A DNA stretch of 64,000 nt from Gnetum montanum (Eukaryota > Streptophyta > Gnetopsida > Gnetales > Gnetaceae), in the NCBI GenBank assembly GCA_015680685.1, contig MNCI01001939.1, positions 4,685 through 68,684 on the forward strand. Reading direction: 5' to 3'. Below are positions 58,440 to 64,000 of this stretch, piece after piece (the stretch's first letter is position 1; each line of letters opens with the position of its first letter). The position numbers and the translations under genes are program-made. The notes below the pieces were generated by a model. That model was not told where the DNA came from, did no database searches, and saw nothing but the letters and a program-made list of their open reading frames with translations.

Positions 58440-59310
58440 TGATGAGCAATGAATACCCCTATGCTCAACCATAAAAATCACTAAGCATTCACATGCTATT
58501 CAGTCAAATTCTATGAACCCTTGTTTTCTGGTACACTAGCCTCTAGGAAGTGAACTTTCCCTTGTCTTCCTAATTACACTTGTGATATGTAAAGGTATGG
58601 TTAAGTGTAATTGAGATGTATGATTTTTAATATTTTTATGTTTTATGTTTTGGATGCTTAAAACAAAGGATGAAAAGAATGAAGTAATTTAATTGCTAAT
58701 TTAATCTAACTAACTAATCAATGTCTAACTAATCCTAACATAAGCATCTAGTCCCACTTTCTATACAGATCTTGAACACATATAACACTATTAGGTTACC
58801 AAATGTTAAGCATTACTAGGATTACCAAGTGTCTTGCACATGCTCAAAGTAGTCATACTTATGTATTTAATTAATTGCTATTTAATCTAGCTTAATTTAG
58901 CTTAATTACTTAAAGCATTCAAGGAAATTACATGAAACATTAAATGCATGAAGAAAATATTTAATCTAGCCAAAGCGCCACAAGGTTTATTAGAAAGCTT
59001 GTCTTTATTGCCGCATACATTGCCATGCTCAAGTACAATAGTGCTTGAATAAATATTTGTACTCTCAATGACTCCTATTGTAGGCACTTGGGAAAATATT
59101 CTAACTCTAGGGAAGAAAAACTATAAAAGCTTTGCACTAGGACAAAGATGATCCAAACTGTGCACCACAACTATTATATTTATAGGCCGACACACATCTT
59201 GTGATATCGAATATCTAACATTGCTTCTTGATCCCTAATATTGAGTATCCAATATCAGGGCTTTGATATTAGATATCTGATATTGAAGCCAAACAAAATA
59301 CACTTTATCA
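58440..59310 (-). repeat. 3' LTR of AthG
   Basis: 871 bp, minus strand TGATAAAGTG...GCTCATCA. TATA at 59177-59184 (minus). U3 at 59196-59290 has a run of GATATC/GATATTGGATATC-like motifs. Its U5 side resembles the AthD LTR (for example the AAGTGAACTTTCC region near 58550 and AthD 10565). Confidence 0.85.
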
Positions 59311-59321
59311 TACCCCCATGA
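59311..59321 (-). other. Polypurine tract (AthG)
   Basis: The minus strand TCATGGGGGTA directly precedes the 3' LTR. Confidence 0.85.
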
Positions 59322-61439
59322 CTGAATGAAAACTTGTCCTCAAGTGAACAAAAGGAGGAACAAGTCCCTTACAAAATATTGAGAAAGTATGGGATTATTG
59401 ATTGACATGTAAACTAACTCAAATGAAACAAATAGATTCTAAATTCCCAAGTGCACAAATTTATAATCTTTTATAAAATTGGATGTCCATAATAATAGAA
59501 CTGAATACCCTAGCCAAAACTAATATCCAACTTCTTTGGTAGCTAAAGAATGAGGGAGAAGATTCAATGATCATGACAAGGCCTCGTCACATGGTGCTGC
59601 TGATTATTCCTTGGTGAAGATAGTCTCACTTCTAGTCCATGCTTCCCTTTACAATCATAAAAAAATCATGGATTAGTGTGCAATGTGTAACTTATAACTT
59701 TTAGGTACCTTGTCTCATTGGCAGTTACACTTGGCTACATTGCGATTATGGTGAATTGATTCTTTTAATAGTATTTGATTTCTATAGCTATCAAAGTTCG
59801 TTGAAAGGGTTTAACTTCATGGATTAATTATGTTAGTATTAGTCCTTGGTTAAACCTTTGTGAAAGTTAGAAGAATTTGAAAAAATTGGCCATAAAAAAA
59901 CCTAAGTGGCCTCCAAAACATAGAGCATACCTCAAGTAGTGGGAAGATTGGAAAATGGGATGAAATGGATAAGTGGTTCATCATTAAATGCTTTAAGAGG
60001 ATTAAATAATTCAAAACAATGAAAAAGAGGATTTAAATGAAAAACATTGTAAAGATGCACATAATTAGATGTCATTGATGGGGCATGCAAAAGGATTTGA
60101 TTATGAGAATGCCTAAGGATAAAGAACTTAACTATTCCAACCAAAAGGTATGCAAGTGGGTCCTCCCCAAAGAAGGCACATGCCCTTTTTGCCCTTGTAT
60201 ATCCTCAAACTAAGTCCATAGGCCCCATGGGTGATGAATGGTTACAGAAAGTTAAGTATGAAAACCTAGAAGAAACTACCTAAAAATTTCAACACATCAA
60301 ACTAAGACATCAAAAAAGGACATGAACACTAGTAGTGAGGTGAGGCATGGAAAGCATAGATGGATGAGAGAGTTAAAGTGAAATGGAGTTCCCAATTAAG
60401 GTCACATGAAGTTCCTCATGAATTTTGTGGTTAAATGACCTAATAAAATCCATCCTTAGTCTAGACCAAAGCCAACCATGTTTAGTGACTTCACATTGTC
60501 ACTCTCAGATTGGTTCATCCCCTTGAGACACAAGAGTGCTCCCATAGACAACCACTACCCTTATTTAAGAAGAAAAGAAAAGCAAAACATGAGAAAGGAC
60601 CTTAGTTAGAGGGGACCTTCAGACTGGGTAACATATCTTTCTAGTTCCATAACTAGTGCTTGTGGCCCATTTATTTTGTCTAAGGGATGTGTTTTGAATT
60701 TCGATCATCATTTTTTTTATTTTTTTGAATGTTTTTTTATGGGAACCACATCATGCAAAGACTTACTCAACTTCTTGTTATTAGTCGACATGGAATGGTA
60801 AGAAATCTATGAAAACACTCATGCACCCAAGCAAGTAGAAGGGAACAAAGAGTATTGAGTCCCCTTGAAGTCACACCCTATTTAATTCCTTGAATCCTTT
60901 TCAAGTCCAGAAACTACCAAGGTCACATGTTCATCAAAGGTTTGTTAAGGAAAGTGACCTCATCTAGAACCAGAAACACCATAGATTTTGTAGATGGGTG
61001 GATGATGTGAACTCACTATCTATTTCATGAGAAAGAAACCATGTCTTAGTTATCAATAACAAAATTGAAAGCTAGAATCCAAACACTAACAATCTAATAA
61101 TTAGATATCACATGCCCACATCAAGCAAACTACACTTTACCTTGTTGGCAAGAAGGCAAGTTATTATTAGAACACAATAAGAAAATTACACCAAGATAAA
61201 GAAAAATATACAAAAAAGTGTAAAATAGTCAATAAAATAAAACATATTAACAATGTTGTAAAATAAAAAAAAATGGTGTAAAACAATAAAAAGTAGAAAA
61301 GCAAAAAGGATGTAAAAACAACAAAGTGTAAAACAAAAATGTGTAAAAAATAGAAAAAAATGAAGAGCCATTTATATGAATGGCATGGATGCCTATCTCC
61401 CCATGACTAAGTTGGAAAAATGCGATCCAAATAATCGAG
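59322..61439 (-). other. Post-integrase region (AthG)
   Basis: Homologous to AthD 16860-18480 and AthF 34552-36388. Contains the conserved block at 60150-60196 and, near 61190-61360, A-rich sequence (T-rich on the coding strand) with repeated TTTTACAC words as in AthD near 16990-17120. Short ORFs here (59932-60144, 61186-61371) are not supported. Confidence 0.7.
60150..60196 (-). other. Conserved post-integrase block (AthG copy)
   Basis: The minus strand contains GGGCAAAAAGGGCATGTG and TTTGGGGAGGACCCACTTG. One frame reads GMCLLWGGPTCIPFG. Best preserved of the four copies. Confidence 0.65.
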
Positions 61440-62580
61440 TGTGGTTATTCATCTAAGAAGTTGTTGTGACCATTGGTTTCCTTATACTCATGGAAAGGTT
61501 TAATTTGTTGCATGTTGACCAATTGTTTCTTGTCTAGGCTCTCAAGTTTGTAGATCAACATGGTTCCAAAAGGTAAGGCTTCAAAAATAATATAACGGCC
61601 CTCCCATAGTATTTAAAACTTGGTTTGTTGTGGTACATATGTGGGGTTCTAGTAGAGGACCTTATCTCCCAATTGAGATTTGACTCTCCTAATTCTAAGG
61701 TTAAGGCATTTTTTGTTGAATGCCTTGTGCAACTCATTAAATGATAGGGCCATGAATTAGATTTTTTCTAGCAAGTTGAGATTCATTAACCTTTCTTTTT
61801 GTGCTAGACTTAAGTCAAGGTCAAGGTCACAGGCTATTGAAAGTGTATAGAGCTCAAATTAAATATAAAGAGTTGGTGATTTTCAATACACTATCTCATA
61901 GGGAAAGTAGCCTATAGGAAACTTCTAGGTGGAGTAGAAGGCCCAAAGGGCATCATTAATTTTTGTGCTCTACTCTCTCCTATATTTGCTAACTATTCTT
62001 GTTAAGATCTTAGTGATTTCCCTATTTGTAATTTTAGCCTGATCGTTGGCTTGGGGATGATAAGGTGTTGTTAATTTATGCTCAACCTCCAACTATTGTA
62101 TGAGCTTCCAAAAGGTAGTGCTTGTAAAATGGGTTCCATTATTAGAAATTAATTCACGTGGCATACCAAACCTATTTACAGCATTTTGTTGTACAAATTA
62201 AGGAATAGTAGAAGATGTACAGTCGATGATAGCTACTACTTCTATCCATTTCATACAATAGTTAACAGCAACTATGATGTACACCTTTTCATTTAACATG
62301 GGCATGATGGAAATCATGAAGTCAATTCCCTAAATGTTGAAGGATTCCAGTGGTTGGATCCACTATTAAGGATCCTCCATATGAGTAGTCATTCCACCAT
62401 CACATTGGCAACATTCACAAGAGCTGAAAAATTGATGAGCATCCCTAAAAAGTGTTGGCCAATAATATCTTGCCATCAGGATCTTGGAGAATGCATAGTT
62501 GATTAGCATCAGGAACATACTAATGAACCAGGTCATTAGTGCAGAGGTGCTTATTGAACTCCATGAAGTGTTTGACCTAA
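61440..62580 (-). pseudogene. Integrase (AthG)
   Basis: Core near 62300-62040: AVNYCMKW (first Asp to Asn), LISNNGTHF (second Asp to Asn), NDQAKITNRE (Glu to Lys), so all three catalytic residues are lost. Later NDAFWAFYS near 61955 and LSLAQKERLMNLN near 61795 match AthD 16520-16560. C-terminus near 61610-61470: LWEGRYII and QQIKPFHEY. The zinc finger lies near 62480-62350 in decayed form. Confidence 0.83.
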
Positions 62581-62639
62581 TGAAGAAACTGTTGTTTTTT
62601 CCTACAGTTCAGCTCTTATGGCATCTCTTGAATGAAAAG

Positions 62640-63200
62640 ATATGTGAGAATGCCATCATACCATTTAGGCTCAATGGGAAATTATTCAATTATAGCCCAG
62701 ACAAAGAGGAGCTTATCAGAAAATTGATTAGATAGTGGATTTCTTTCCTCTCTGCTATCCCATCTCAACTGAGATAAGTAGACAATAACCACATTCTTAG
62801 TTTCCTTTCGATCTACCATTGTAAAATTGAATTCCTGTAAGATCACCAACCACCATATGACATGGGGGCTCACTATTATCTTATTCATTAGAAAGAAAAT
62901 TGCACTATGGTCTGTGTGCACCAACACCTTGTATCCAAGTACATAGTGCTTAAATTTCTCCAAGGCAAACACCACTACCATCAATTCTTTTTCTATGGTG
63001 GTGTATTTTAGCTATGCATCCACAATGCTTCAGCTTATGCAATGGATGTAATAAAGACATTTTTAATCATCCAACTATGTAAGCATGATCCCCAAGGCAT
63101 AATTTGAGGCATATTTCATGATATGAATTGATCTAGACTAGTCTAGTGCTCATAGAATTGGAGTTTCTATGAGTTTCTCCTTCAGCTATTGGAATGCAAT
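62640..63200 (-). pseudogene. RNase H and connector (AthG)
   Basis: Near 63120-63090 the block reads KYASNYALG where AthD has MDASKYALG; the catalytic Asp is Tyr. ORF 62984-62682 follows: MMVVVFALEKFKHYVLG, HTDHSAIFFLMNK, ILQEFNFTMVDRK and LSQLRW, the conserved path into the integrase linker. Confidence 0.83.
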
Positions 63201-64000
63201 TTCACATTCCTTAGTCCAAACAAGTGGAGCATGTTTCTTTGTTAGCTTTACCAATGGTTTTACGATCTTAGAGAAATTCTCAATGAATCTCCAGTAGTAA
63301 CTAGTGTATCCAAGGAATGACTAGACATCTTTTATAGTTTTTAGTTGATAGGCAATTCCTTGGATAATGTAATATTTTTAGGGTCAACCTCAATCCTTGC
63401 TTGTAGGATTCTATGTCCTAACACAATTCCCTCCTGGACCATCAAATGGCTCTTCTACCAATTGAGCCAAAGATTGGTCTCCACACATATTTTGGGCACT
63501 TGCTAAAGACAATCCAAGGCTTACATAAATGTAGCTTCATAGGTGGACAAGCCATACATGAATACTTTTATCCTGCCATCAATTTGCTACTAAAAATGCT
63601 CAAGACCAAGTTTTGGAATGTTGCAGGAGCATTGCATAGGCCAAAAGGCATTTTTCAATATACAAAAGTTCCTTAGGGGCTCGTGAATGTTATTTTGGCT
63701 TGATCCTCTAGCATGATCTAGATTTGGTTATAACCACTATAACCATCTAGGAAGCTATAATAGCAATGCCTAGAAATAGTGTCCAAGACTTGATTCACAA
63801 ATCAAAATGGAAAGTAATCCTTGAATGTTGTCATATTTAATAGTTGAAAATCAATGCAGACTCACCACTTGTCACCTTTCTTTAGTACAATTACAAGTGG
63901 ACTAATCCTCTCACTATCTGCAATGGGATAGATAAACCCCACCTTGAGGAGTTGTTTAATTTTCTCTTTGGTGATCTACTTCAATTTGGGATTCAAGAGC
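63200..64000 (-). pseudogene. Reverse transcriptase, partial (AthG)
   Basis: KMPFG near 63640 and the catalytic position near 63550-63575 reads FMYGLSTY where AthD has FIDDFSTYG: both Asp residues are lost. Entry-side sequence near 63900-63860 resembles the AthF block CKKEGKWRVCIDFRLLN. Runs off the window at its N-terminal side. The ORF 63446-63676 on the plus strand is antisense shadow. Confidence 0.83.

Larger units (their letters stand above)
58440..64000 (-). mobile_element. AthG, Athila-like element, 3' part, runs off window
   Basis: Minus orientation. 3' LTR 58440-59310, polypurine tract, post-integrase region (no accessory ORF), integrase, RNase H and most of RT up to the window edge. 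The layout matches AthF. The rest of pol, gag and 5' LTR lie to the right, outside. Confidence 0.88.

Noticed and set aside
1-64000. tRNA, rRNA, CRISPR, telomeric or centromeric satellite arrays
   Set aside because: None seen on either strand; tRNA-like matches are only the primer sites of the Athila-like elements.

Overview
The window is plant nuclear, gene-poor, AT-rich and CpG-depleted. I found no supported host protein-coding gene, tRNA, rRNA or CRISPR array. Almost everything I can assign is decayed LTR retrotransposon sequence. Host evidence is indirect: Athila-like and Tat-like Ty3/gypsy lineages, a Ty1/copia integrase, tRNA-Asp primer sites, and heavy C-to-T/G-to-A decay. This suits a large-genome seed plant. 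A gymnosperm is possible but cannot be proven here. Element names (AthA-G, TatA/B, CopA, GypA, LTR-X) are local labels.

Layout. 1-6554 (minus): three 5' ends of Athila-like elements, each inserted in the gag of the next (AthA in AthB in AthC). 7270-9458 (plus): Tat-like integrase remnant and LTR. 9738-22905 (plus): AthD, a full-length 13.2 kb Athila-like element with matching LTRs, a near-perfect 5-bp target duplication, all pol domains, and a long accessory coiled-coil ORF between integrase and the 3' LTR. 22906-32794: a gag-like patch, unassigned sequence, and the 3' half of AthE (plus), which carries the same accessory ORF and is split by a Tat-like fragment (TatB). 32795-33746 plus 43469-43860 (minus): a Ty1/copia integrase (CopA) split by AthF. 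33747-43468 (minus): AthF, a full-length 9.7 kb Athila-like element without the accessory ORF and with an exact GTTAT duplication. 44290-46610 plus 57120-57800 (plus): a second Ty3/gypsy element (GypA) split inside reverse transcriptase by LTR-X (46611-57119), which has an exact TTGGT duplication. 58440-64000 (minus): 3' part of AthG, running off the window.

How the parts work together. The Athila-like family shares LTRs with TGATGAG...CTCATCA ends, a tRNA-Asp-type primer site, a CATGGGGGTA-type polypurine tract, the order gag-PR-RT-RNaseH-INT, and a roughly 2 kb post-integrase region holding a conserved block of about 46 bp. AthD and AthE add the accessory ORF. All copies look dead. Most stops in the readable frames are TAG, as expected from C-to-T decay of methylated CAG (Gln) codons. 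In AthF and AthG key catalytic residues are also lost.

Most interesting points: the accessory ORF with its U3-like upstream block, the palindromic GATATCG arrays at the U3 edges, a promoter-duplicating 246-bp tandem repeat, two insertions whose host reading frames close exactly over the target duplication, and a CpG-rich island near 51.7-52.3 kb.
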